Below are positions 36,901-50,300 of a DNA stretch of 64,000 bases, in pieces. Location: contig JAMZAV010001049.1 in NCBI GenBank assembly GCA_024449915.1, positions 1 through 64,000 of the forward strand, read 5' to 3'. The DNA comes from Sweltsa coloradensis. Its lineage: Eukaryota > Arthropoda > Insecta > Plecoptera > Chloroperlidae. Under the pieces are notes generated by a model. The model did not search any database. It worked only from the letters and a program-made list of their open reading frames with translations, and was not told the origin of the DNA. Each line of letters opens with the position of its first letter. Position 1 is the stretch's first letter. Both the position numbers and the translations under genes were made by a program.

Positions 36901-39900
36901 CGGGAGGAAAGGCCCATGCTGGTCAGAATCAGCCATGGATATGGTGAGGAAAGGGAAGGTTCTCACGTTGTGGTCGTCATCGTCTTTGTCATCGTTTGAG
37001 TTGTCATCGTCGTCGTCGTCGGGGTGGTCGACAAGGGGAGTGGGAGAGGTCCCCGACGACGTACATACGCAGTTTTAACACGAGTTATATTGGATACAGC
37101 TGGCTTATTGGTTTGGCTTTAAATATAAATATGCAAATTATTATTTATAATGAAATGAATAAACTTGTCTCATTACAGTTTGGCAGGTGGTGACAAAGTT
37201 TTAGACAAATTAGGGAGATCAGATCAGAAAGAAAGTCCGGCATGCTCATTTTAAGCCCTTTCAAATTTCTCAGCCACTTTTAGTAACATCTATTTGAGAT
37301 TTTGTAAAATTGTGTAAAACTGTATTATGCATTGCATCTATCATAGCAATTTTCCATTAATTTATTGCAGAAAATAAACAAAAAATAAATAAATTTTTCT
37401 CTTTCTTTCTAATATTGATATTGGCAAAAAAGAAAGGAAACAAGTAGAATTCGCGTTTTTGAGGGACTTAAGTTCGGTACCTCGCTGTTTCGATATTTCA
37501 ACACTTTAATTAATTTCCAAATTTCATTCATCGGAAAACACTCCCGTAGGTGAAATTGATTTTATGTAAATCAATCCAGAAATTAACTGTCATTATATAA
37601 CTGACGTGTTGCACAGAAAGTTCTTTAACAAATCTCCCGATTATAGAAAATATGTTGATAAAGTTAAAAAATAATAGTTATATTATTGGGTAAAATTTTA
37701 GGTGCATTATGGTATTGGTAGTTAGAGGATGGAGTTATAAATAGTAGGCCTACATCCAGCTCCATTGTTAGGGTAAGTTAAGTTATCAACCCCACACTTG
37801 GTTAGTTTAATAACGATTATGTAGATACCTGCAAGAGTCGTTATATTTATTTAAAAAAAAATGGTTGTCAAGAAATTTACATTCCTAAATAAAAAAGTAG
37901 CAATTACATGTAAAAATATGAATTAAAATTAAAATTCTATGAACATAACAGTTTAGATGAATACGATAAAATCCAGAAACGAGTATGAAAACTATATTAT
38001 GTATATGTATTTGTAACATATACATATAAAATCCTTTAAATAAGTGTTTTTTTTGACATTACTGCTCTTTATCGATATTGATATAAAGAGCAGTGTAATG
38101 TTCAAAAACAGTTATTAAAAGAATTAATACCTGCGTTCTACTAGTTTCTTTTATATAATACATGTAAAATGTTTCATGAAGATTTAGCGGGATCAGTATT
38201 CAGCAATTCACCCAAGAAAATTGAAGTATTATATAAACATGTATACCGGAAACTTCAACGCAATCCTGTCCTGTAACAAGCTAAGTGATGTTGCTTGTTT
38301 TAGCAAACAATAGTTCAAACAATTGCTTTGGCGACGTTTGAAGTCAAGACTCGAAAATACATTGATCTTTTTGAAGGGGACAAACCAAAACTGTTCTAAA
38401 TTTCATCATGCTAAGAACACAATACCCACCATGCCTCGTTAGGAAGGATAATGAAACCCCTTTGAGACATGAAAGTAGAACGAGTGCCAAAGAGGAAATT
38501 GAATATTATATTGGCAAGGAAGGTATTGTTATCGATACGCCTCGGCGTGCAACAGTGGCCTCCTGTTGGGCAGTGATGCTGTGAGATACTGTTGTTTAGA
38601 AATAGGTCATCTCAATGACATCCATGACTGCTCAAAGTGTTAAGCTCTAGCTTTGTGGATCGTAGGAAAATAGTTCGAGTTCTACAAAAACAATTGAATT
38701 AGCACATCATAAATCCCAACTCAAGTTCAGAGATGGTTTGTATTTCTTTAGTTCATTATACGTGTTAGTGTAATCTGCGATCTTCACATGTTATTTTTAA
38801 CAAACCAATATGTAGACAGAATTTAATCTCGTCTTCATAGCTCAGTTGATAAGAGCATCTGTATGGACAGCAGAAGTCCGAGGTTCAATCCCCGGTGGAG
38901 GCACTTTTTAATTTCTATATATATTATACCATCATGTATATAATCAAAGCCACAACAAAAATATTTCGAAATCAACTCAAAGAAGTAACATATTGTCAGT
39001 CGCTCGTGCACTTTATTTACTCTTTCCACACTCACTCACACACTCATACACTCCACACATACACATCATCCACAAACATACATTCATGTTTATGTAATTT
39101 ATATATAGTCATCTTTATGAAACTAATTTGATATTGTATTGCATTATGAGTCAACTATACCTATTTGAAACTTTTTTGGGAACTATTCCTGCTTCCAGTT
39201 GTCATCCGATCGATATGCAATTTTGCATAACTGTCAAGAAAGGACATGGTCACTCTTTAATAGTAAAAGATTACTAATCATTGCTAAGCATTATTCACAA
39301 ATAAATTCCAAAATTTATTAATTTTGATGACAAAAAAACAAAATCCTAAAAATACATTTCATTTTTTTTGTGACTAAAGAAAACTGTGCAACTATAGAAG
39401 ACTGTATATACATGATGACCATAACTAAGGGCAAAGTCTGATAATAATCTGATAACTAGGAAAACGCTTAAGTCCCGACGCGTTGATGGATGAGTTTTTT
39501 TGAAAGATTTTAGTTTGCGTAGGACCACTTTTCCTTTGCAAGTGCTTTTTTAAAGCATTGTAGATGATTGTTGTCAAGTTTCTATTGTTACTTGTTAATT
39601 GTTATTATAAACCTCAAAAAACACATATTAAAACCTTTATTCTATGGATTCTGGCTAACTTTTCCAAGTTTTTCTTTCAGAAAGCAATACATTACCATTA
39701 CCTTAATGTACATGTAAAATATGAACGTTGTAGCCCCACCCGTTTGGTCAGAATCGGCCCAAATGTCACGAAAATATCACACTAAAAATCGAAAAAAAAT
39801 CGTAAAACTACGATATTCATGAGAAATATTTCTTCAATTGTACCCAAAAACGTGGCAGGTCTAAGTTCAGAGATTTCGAAGGTCCCCTCCAATTTTCATC

Positions 39901-42900
39901 AAGATCGCATATGCCGTTTGCCCGGTAGAGAGCGAACAAATAGACAAAAATACAAACAAACAAACAAACAAACAAAAAAAAAAAACATTGGAGCTAAATT
40001 TTTTGAGGGGTCAGTGAAATTAAAGTCTTCGCTTTGCTCATCCAAAAACTGTCTTCAGGAAGAGTTCCAGAAAAAAATCACTACTATTGCAGACCCTTAT
40101 GTATTGTTTGGTAAAATGCACTTGTGGGACATTGTTCCTACCTGTATGGGTATGATGCGCGTCCCCGCGGACACGGCTCCCACAGGTTCATCCCTAGCCG
40201 CCCAGGAGGGGACCTGGGGAGTCTCCCTGGGTTTAGTCATCCACGGAGTCGGCGCCTTCGTCAGCTGGACCGGGCTAGTCACCAGTGGGGTCGTCGGGGG
40301 AGGCGACGTCAGTGGCGTGTGGCGGCCGTTGTCCTGAAACAATCGGAGAGCATTTCATTAGTTACAAACAATAGAGATTTTTTTTGGATAATTAAAAGAG
40401 TTATATATATATTTGCGATTTATTGGCATAAAACCAAACACTTTAACATTAATTCATCTCCACAAAGCCCATTATGCGGGATTATCTGTGCCTCAGTGGC
40501 GCACCCAAGGGGGGGGGGGCTTTTGGGGCTAAAGCCCCCCCCCCAGAACCCCTCAAAAGCACCATTTAATTTATATTTGAAGCTCTTCACTTTTAATAAA
40601 TCTTATGAATGATACATTTTGATGAAAATAATATTGAAACAAATAAATACAAGAAAGTAAGAAATCAAAACACCTTGTTGCGTCTTGAGTTTAGCGCTGT
40701 GGTCAGTATGCGGTATTTTTTTTTCATTTTAGAGCTGGGCTTTGTTTTTATGACCGCCACACGCTCTAGTGGCAACTTTTTAGACTCGACCTAAGTTTCA
40801 CCCGGCACCCCAAATCAGCAGCGCTGCCATTTTAAATATAGTACATTTCCGATTCCGAAGGAATTATGGAACAATTTTGGGGGCGAAGGACATGGTTCTC
40901 TCAGGCCCCCCCCCCCAGAATTGAATCTGGGCGCCAACTGCCGGATTATTTAAGATTTCATTCTAAACTTCAAACCTTAACTTAAGGAAGACTTAATTTT
41001 GGAGTAATGTGTATTTATTGTCATATACGGGGTTAACTTTGTGACTGGGGCACCATGCTTTCCTGTCACATCTATGGATTCCAGATCTAACGGTACCTAG
41101 CAATGCCTACTTGGAAAATAGATGACTCAAGGATTTAAGCCTGATGCGGCATTGAAGGATACAGTTTATTTAGATATGGTTGACTAAAGCGATTTTTGTT
41201 GTTGTATAGTGCAAACCGTTCTAGCACATAGCAATGATACAAATGTTTTATGCAAGAAAAAAATTTTTAAGTGCTTTTCATAGCATTTGGGGTTGGAAGG
41301 TAAATGTAAGTCAATCGATAAAAAAACCTAATATTGAAAGGTTATTCAATTCACGCGAAAGGGAAAGATTTAGTTTCTACATTACTAATGATTCAACAAG
41401 TGCAGATGACGAACGGCTAAAAGGTGAACAAAAATTTCAACCAACCACGCATGAGAGAAATACGCAACAACCCACTTCGTTCCCTGGTTGTTCACATTTT
41501 GGGGGGATGTATGAGCCCCCCCTGGCGCGTGACTCACTGGGGCACGCTGTGCATTATGCGGAGTTGAAGGCGGAGCTCAGCGACCTTACGCTAAGGAGCG
41601 CTTCGCTGATTGTACTTGGTGCATAATAAAAACTGATAACTTTGTATGGGGCCACATGTTCTTTCCTACTTTTCTATAGGGGTTGAGATAATTTTTCATT
41701 GATGTCATATGAATAAAACTAATAATTAAGATTTTTAAAGCTATGCCGATTGGGATGTTTGGGTATCTGTGAATTTACTTAGCACATGTTCTTAGTGTGT
41801 GGAAGTAGGGCAAACGTTTTGCTATCATGCAATAATAATAATTGTTTTAGAAAAATATAAAAGTCTATAAGATTCTTGTTTTAACTTATAGAAAAAACCT
41901 AAATTGAACAGGTTTCATTTCAAATTGAGGAGACGTGTGACAGCATTTAGTCATATCTATCTACAAGTGATTCAAACAAGTCCAAAGATAGACGAAAGGG
42001 CTAATAAGGTGAAAATCAAAAATCTTAACACAAGACGAATGGTAATAAATTGACGCAACACTCGCGTCGAACTCACCCTCGTGTCGCTCCCCTCGTTGAT
42101 TGGAGGGATGTAGAGCGAGCCGACCTGGGCGCGTGACGTCACTGGAGGTACGTAGATGCTGCCGGGCTGAGGCGGGGGCAGCGCCGCCTCGCTGGGCTGC
42201 GCACGCTGACTGTACTGGCTGCAACAAGGACAACACTCTTTATCAACTGGTTGTATTGGGTTGATTTCTTGAGTTATTATATTTATAGATTGAAAATTAT
42301 TGCATTGATGTCGATATTTTGTGTCGATATTTAATTTTTTTTTAAATGTCAAATGCTATTATGTGCAATGTTTTGGGTATCTGTGATTTTACTCCTTTGC
42401 AAATCGGTTTTTAAACTGAATAGGATAGACGTTAAATAAATAAATAAAATAAATAAATCATCATAAATCACGTACACCCATAATTTGTGTTGAGTAAGTA
42501 TAATGAAGTCATGACAACTGTTTCTTCCGTTTTATTCTTAAATGTCAGATATATGAAAGAATTAGTTTAGGAAAAAATCTGCTGGTTTTTACATAGTTGA
42601 TTTTTACATAATTAAATATTAAGCTGAGTTATATGTGCGCAAACCTTCGGCATAATCTTTGATAACTAATTTCCAATTATTTGCTATTGTTGAGCTTGAG
42701 CCTTATAGTACCTGGGATGAATTCACAATCATATACTCTTTCTTGCATGATCTACTTGACAATGTTTAAAATGGATTTCATTCAAGTAGAGTATATCGCA
42801 ACGATTAGAGGGTGATACTGAATAGTGATGTTAAAACATTCAAGAATGACCTATATACTTCCTACTTGAGTTCGTGCACAAAAAGGGTCAAAGACATTGA

Positions 42901-44263
42901 CTAAAAACAAATAAATCACTTTGCAGACTGTGATTAATTTCTTTCAAGTTCCACAGCCAGACAGATTAGAAGGAAATTTCTAGAATAAACAAACGAAACC
43001 TTTCAAATTTCTTGCTAACAGGAGGAATTTAGAAGAACAAGTGGAACCAAATGCGTGATAGTTCTTGGACTAGCTAGGTAATAAATCTGTCAGCCATGCA
43101 CCAATTACTTGCCAAGATTCAGGATTTATGGACAAGATGGGGAGTTACGGCCCTTGCGATTATTATATTTGTACCGTGGACAAGATTCTATTTATATGAG
43201 AGGCGTACGTATTTACAATAGATTGCCACAATATATTAAATCTATCGGTGACTACACAAAATTTTGAAAGGAATGTTGTAATTTTTTATTAAATGTTTAG
43301 TGTGACAAAACTAGGTATTGTTTTTTTAATATTAAGTATTGTTTTGTTTTTATTGTGTTGGCACATTTATATAATATTATTACGTACATTGTTAGAATAG
43401 ACCTATAGTCCAACATATTATATGGAATTATGAGATAGTTTTGTTTAATAAACTTGACTTTTTTATGTTGATATTACGTTGATTATAAAATATTAAAATC
43501 GTTCATTTTGAAAGTAAAGACAATGAGTGAAAATGTTTTGTAATATTGTGACTTGTGTATTGTTTCGTGTGTTATTGTGGTTATAAATGGTTAAAATGTT
43601 GTCAACTTGGATTTTATCCATTGTATACTTGCTCCAACGAAAGAATGCAGATGCTTGGTAGTGGTGGGGGTTGAATGAATGGGCGGTAAATGGAATGTCG
43701 CCTTTGTGTATGAAAGAGAAATATCTTTTACCAACGCAAGCAAAATTTATCTGTGCTAGATCTCAGAGTTCCTCCATGTGAAAGATCCACGCTGAGCTAG
43801 CGTGAATAGAGTTTACAAAGTTGTTATGTTGGGAAAACAATTTCGAGCTATCTGCATTCTTTCGTTGGGACCACTATATCTTGATGTATTCTGTATATTG
43901 CAAAAATAGCAACTTGTCCTAAATAAAATACACTCTACGTAGTACTAAACTTACTTGGAAGCAGGTTGATTATGCTGCACAGGCACCTCATGCAGTGGCT
44001 GACGTACCATGGTGGGTATCGGCTGCTGGCTTGGTGGGGCATAGTTGGGCATAGGCTGATGCTGAGGGGCATACGCAGGCATGGGCTGGCATGGAGGGGG
44101 AGGCGGTACCCCCATATTCTCTGAATCCAACTGGAAACGAGGAAATATTGTATTATTTGATGTTCAGAAGAAATATAGTTGCAGATAACATGGAAAGATA
44201 TGAAAGACAATATTTATAATACTATTTTGGACTATACTTTGGATCACGATTTAAGCTTTTAAA

Positions 44264-44315
<52 letters not shown>

Positions 44316-47300
44316 TAAAAAACTATAAAAACTAACAAATTGAATAATTACACATAGAATATAATTTAATCTGGTATAAGACTATGTACCCTATAAGTTG
44401 GCACTGCTCAAAATAATACAAAAACCAGTAAACAGATACCCGAGTGTGTAATGTACTTAAAATTTGGTGCTGGCTGACTGTCAATTTTATTAATTAAAAT
44501 AATAAATTGGTTGAATAGTTTGCTAATACTGAATAAAATATGTGTTTAAATGGAAAACTGCATCGAAAATAATATTAAAAAATGCATAAAATCAATGTAA
44601 TTGTGAGTGAGTGAATAGTATGTTTTGCCTCACCCTGTCGTTTCTCAGGCCAGTAGCTCTTAATACCGGGTTCTTGGGTATGACGATGGGGGGCTGTCCA
44701 GCCATTGAGGGGCCCATTGGGGGCGGGGGTGGGGGCGCCGGCGGGAACACTGGCACTGCCATCTGGGGAGTGGATCCTGCAACAGAAGTACGTCACGTGT
44801 TATGATTCAAGTATTAATAACCAATCAAAGATATTGGAACTACACTTTATCTTAGGAGATGAACCGGAATAGTTGGAACTTTTCTAAGAACATTGAGTAT
44901 AAAGAGACTTTTAATTCGAGCTGAACTTGGTCAACCTGGATCTCTAATTGGAGATGATCAGATTTATAATGTTATCGTAACTGCCCGCGCTTTCTTTATA
45001 ATTTTCTTTATGTTCATGCCTATAATTATTGGAGGATTCGGGAATTGATTGGGGCCCCAGATATGGCTTTCCCTTGAATATAAATATAAGTTTTTGGAAC
45101 TGGATGGACTGTGTACCCTCCCCTTTCAGCAAGAATTGCACATGCTAGAGCTTCAGTAGATTACGCTATCTTTTTCTCTTTTTTCTTTTTTCTTATTTCT
45201 TTTTTCTTTTTTCTTTTTTCTTTTTTCTTTTTTCTTTTTTCTTTTTTCTTTTTTTTCTTTTCTTTTTCCCCTTGAATTAATATTTTCATTATCCAATTTG
45301 AATTTGTTACCAACATTATTGTCTTTTTATGCATTGTTGTTGTAATATTACTACTTCAAATTTAACTTAACTATTCTGATTGTGCCTGCATTTAATTAGA
45401 TTTATTTAGTTGTCCTCCTTTGTAAATAATTTTTTTAACTGAAAAGGATAGAAGTTATTTAAATAAACAAATAAATAAACTAGCATTTTCAAGTATCATT
45501 TTATAGCATTTTGTAGCATCTATTTTTCGCCCATCTTAATTCAAAAACTTGGATATGCGATTTTCTTAAACACACTCAATTTGTTTTGAGTTAACTTGTC
45601 AGTCCTGTTCGTCAGAAATGAATATTTTCCCAGTGTTCCCATAGTTAATAAAAGCACCGTCAAATCACCAGTCTCTTTGATTGCTGTCTGGCACACTGCA
45701 CACTTACACTTTACTCATCAGTGATTTCAACTTTTACATATAGCAATAGTTCTATTGATTAATAATATCTTCATTATTTAATCACAAAATGATCATTTGC
45801 AATATTTGTACAACATAATTGTAACATCCGTGACACCTATTTTATTTTAAATGTGGAATTCAATGAAAGCTTAAATAGTTTAAGTTTAGCTAGCAAGTAA
45901 ATTGTAAACATCACCAATTTTGTTGCAAAATATCAAAACAATAAAAAAAATTGCTTTTATTGTCACGGATGGGACATCACTAACATTAATTTATATATTT
46001 TTTTATGTTGAAATGTTGAAAATTCGAAAAATTTCCTCTTTTTAAGCGGGAGTGGCTGAGAATAGGCATTAAATACATAGATTAATAACATTTTGACAAC
46101 CATAGACATAGACAAGGGTGTGGAGAAGAGATACTGGAATTGGAAGCCGAGTGGAACCAGAAGAGTGGTACGGTTTTAATCAGGGGTACACTACGTACCT
46201 GCTAGGGGTCCCGCAGGGTGGGGGTGTGGCTGAGACTTGGGCACCTCAGTCACCCCCTCAGCCGCGGCGTTACGTTCAATGCGCCTCGCCATTCTAGGGC
46301 TACGGATCTGACTGAGGTCTATCCCACCAGGGGTGTAAGTGAAGGGTTTCTTATCCTTGGACATCATGGCGTTCTGTATGGCGGCCGGGGGCTCCTTGCC
46401 TCTTCTATCGGGAATCTACAACACAAGAACAGCTCATTAGGTTCAAACCCTTTTAAGTACAAGAATCCAAAATTTTGTTTTCTATCTTTACAATGTAAAA
46501 ATTGTGATTTTTAAAGAGAAATTTTGAGATTTCTATAAAAATGTCCTTGAGGTTTATTGTTTATTGTAGTCCACTCTCATATACATTGTACATATATGGG
46601 ACAAATACATTTACAAACAAATAATAACAAAACATATTAACAAGTACACAAACACATTATACAAAATATGAATAGCAACAAATGCATTAATATACAAAAT
46701 TAAAATGTTGAAGAATCAATTAAGTCTAAGATAATACACTTTTGTACATCAAACTTTAATGATTTAGAATTGTACTTTTCGTGGGAGATAGTAATATGTT
46801 GAAGTAGCCTATACCGCGTTTTTCTATTTTCCAAAATATGCTACCAAGTCAAAATATAGTGAATGGCTTTGAAACCTGGCTATTTTAGAAAATCAAAAAT
46901 ATTTTTTTCAAATTTTTCTGATACGGTACACGGCCAATATAGCCACCTCAAAATAATTTGCAACTTCAATTCTCCAAGGCACACCATTCAACGTAGGGTG
47001 TTGTGTTTTTGTGACATTCATTTTCAACTGTTTTTCTATGGAAAGACAGAGAGAAAAAATATTTATTTTAACAACTGTCTTTCCTGCGAATTTTTTGGTT
47101 TGGCGGTACAAATCGGTAAAAAATACCGCCAAACGAAAAAATTCGCAGAAAAGACAGTTGTTAAAATAAATATTTTTTATCTCAGTCTTTCCATAGAAAA
47201 ACAGTTGAAAATGAATGTCACAAGAACACAACACCCTACGTTGAATGGTGTGCCTTGGCGAATTGAAGTTGGAAAATATTTTGAGGTGGCTATTTTGGCC

Positions 47301-50300
47301 GTGTACCGGATCAGAAAAATTAGAAAAAAATATTTTTGATTTTCTAAAATAGCCAGGTTTCAAAGCCATTCACTATATTTTGACTTGGTAGCATATTTTG
47401 GAAAATAGATAAACGTGGTCGAATAGCCTTAAGTGAAGGGAAAAGCGGTATGATATAAGTGTGAAAACAAGAAATTAAATTGTGAAATGATCATCAAGGA
47501 ATTCTTTTAATTAGTAATAAGCTTTATTCAGAAGAAGAGCTTGAAGAAGGTTGTAACTCTGTCCATTGACAAGTTGCCCTTTGATTTATTTAATACGCCC
47601 AGTTGTTGGTGGAGGTGCCGGGTTTACTATGCTAATAACAACTAATAGAATAAGTTTTTGTAGAAATGTAAGAGAAAAGTTTTGAGTAAGCTTAAAACCC
47701 TTTCGGGTCATTTTTAAGCAATATACCAAAAATTTTTTATTTGTTATTATTTAAAGTTTTTATGAGGATGCAGTATTATAGTGTGAAAAACGCCCTTGTC
47801 GGAATACCGATAAGGAACAACCTGTGTGTATCTTCAGGACGTATGCACTTTCTTCAACAACCGATTCAATCACGAATGTGATGACTTCGATTAAATTCCT
47901 TAAACGCAACGTACGTGGCCATTATATAAAATCTGATGCAACTTTTTAAGGAACTTGTTTATTGTTTATGGTAGCTTTTCATTAGGTACATTATGACATT
48001 TTTAAGTGGACTGCACTATTATGTCTCTTACTAAAGAAAAAAACACAAATATGAAACAACTAATTGTTTACTTTACCATACACATTCCACTTTCTCGCGA
48101 TTGTAATAATAAAAATAGAAAAAAACGGAAAATACGTAAAAAAAAAAATCACTTTTAATGACTACTAAAGCTTATCAACTAAATAGTTATCAAGCTATTA
48201 ATCCAGCCAGGATTATAAGTCACGACTTATGAGTCGAATGAGTCTTATTCTTATGAGTCGATTATATATATAAAAAAAACGTAATTTTTCAAAATTAAAT
48301 TACTTTTAATGGCCACTGAAGCTAATCAGCTAAATAGTTATCAAGCTACAAATCCAGCCCAGGATTATAAGCTAGTTAAGTCATGACTTATCACTTTCTC
48401 ACCTCTGTGCTGAGTCTAACCGAGGGGATGATGCCGGGTCCAGGGGGCGGCGGGGGCGGGGGCGCCGGGAAACTGGGGGCCACATTCACTGGGGGCCCAT
48501 CTGAAACAAAACAACAATATAGTTCGGACCAGGTTCGGACCAACGAAGAGAGATGTGGAAGAGCTGCTAGTATGAGTGATTCTCAACTGATTTCATGTTC
48601 AGCACTTTACTATTTATGCACTCATAAACAATTATTACTAGGAAGCTTCGCAAACGCTTTTTTTAGTCGCGTTGATGGATGAGCTTTTTAATTATAAAAT
48701 GTTATTATTTATTTAAAATAATAAAAACATATTAACACGGCCCATACAAAGCAATCATTAGGTCTGTTGGATCTTTGATTGTTTGTAACAAGGCTGTGAG
48801 TAAGGTATAAAATCTCCTGTGAAGTTTTCATACAAGGCTGTGAGAAAGATCTCAAATCTATATTTTCGTGCTATTTGGGCGGATTCTGACCAAACGGGTG
48901 GGGCTACAACGTTTATATTTCACATGGACATTAAGGTAAGAGTGATGTATTGTCTTTTGAAAGAAAAAGTTGAAAAAGTTAGCCAGAATCTATAGAAATA
49001 AAGGTTTTAATATTTAACACCTCAAAAAACTCAAATTAAAACCTTTTTTTTCTATAGATTCTGGTTAACTTTTTCAACTTTTTTTTTCAAACCTCAATAC
49101 ATAACCGTTACCTTAATGTGCATGTGAAATATGAACGTTGTAGCCCCACCCGTTTGGTCAGAATCGGTCCAAATGTCACGAAAATATCGCACTAAACATC
49201 GAAAAAAATCGTAAAAGTACGATATTCATGAGAAATATTTCTTCGATTGTACCCAAAAACGTGGCAAGTCTAAGTTCAGAGAAAACGAAGGTCGTGTCAA
49301 ATTTTCATCAAGATCGCATATGCCGTTTGCCCGGTAGAGAGCGAACAAACAGACGAAAAAAAAAAAAAAAAAACGAGCTAAATTTTTGGGGGGTCGGTGA
49401 AATTGAAGTCTTCGCTTCGCTCATCCAATTACATGTGCATGCAACGAATTGCTTAAACGTCGTAGGACAATAAAACATATTTAAACTAGGAAAACGCTAA
49501 AGTCCCGCCGCGTTGATGGATGAGCTTTTTAAAGGTTTAAGGTTGCGTGGGATATCTTTACTTTTGCAAGTGCTTTGTTTTGCTGCCTACGCATTGAAGG
49601 TGAATGTTGTCAAGTTTCTTTTGTTTCTTGTCAATTGGTATTATTTACCGTAAAAAACTTGTATTAAAAGCTTTATTTAATGGATTCTGGCTAAATTTTT
49701 CCACTTTTTCTTTCAAAAGGTACTACATAACCATAACCTTAATGTCCATGTATAATATGAACGTTGTAGCCCCACCCGTTTGGTCAGAATTGGCCCAAAT
49801 GGCACGAAAATATCGCACAAAAAGTCAAAAAACGTATATTAAAAGCTTTATTTCTCTCGATTCTGGCTAACTTTTTCAACTTTTTCTTTCAGAAAGCAAT
49901 ACATCACCATTACCTTAATGTCCATGTGAAATATGAACGTTGTAGCCCCACACGTTTGGTCAGAATTGGCCCAAATGGCACGAAAATATCGCACTAAAAA
50001 TCGAAAAAAAATCGTAAAAGTACGATATTCATGAGAAATATTTCTTCGATTGTACCCAAAAACGTGGCAAGTCTAAGTTCAGAGAAAACGAAGGTCGTGT
50101 CAAATTTTCATCAAGATCGCATATGCCGTTTGCCCGGTAGAGAGCGAACAAACAGACGGAAAAACAAAAAAAAAAAAAAACAAACAAACAAACAAACAAA
50201 CAAAAAAAAAAAAAACAACGGAGCTAAATTTTTTGGGGGGTCGGTGAAATTGAAGTCTTCGCTTCGCTCATCCAAAAAGTTGTAGATAGGCCCTACATAT

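Noticed and set aside
38831..38903. A functional tRNA-Ser(GGA) gene
   Set aside because: The cloverleaf is close, but there is no long variable arm, the base after the anticodon is C, and the T-stem has a mismatch.
41234..41626. 130-codon plus-strand frame
   Set aside because: It is antisense to the decayed exon duplicate, which gives it a coding-like GC content without a coherent protein.
46863..47369. Two opposite-strand open frames of 158 and 153 codons with almost identical peptides
   Set aside because: They are produced by the two arms of one palindrome; no domain, no splice context, AT-rich composition.
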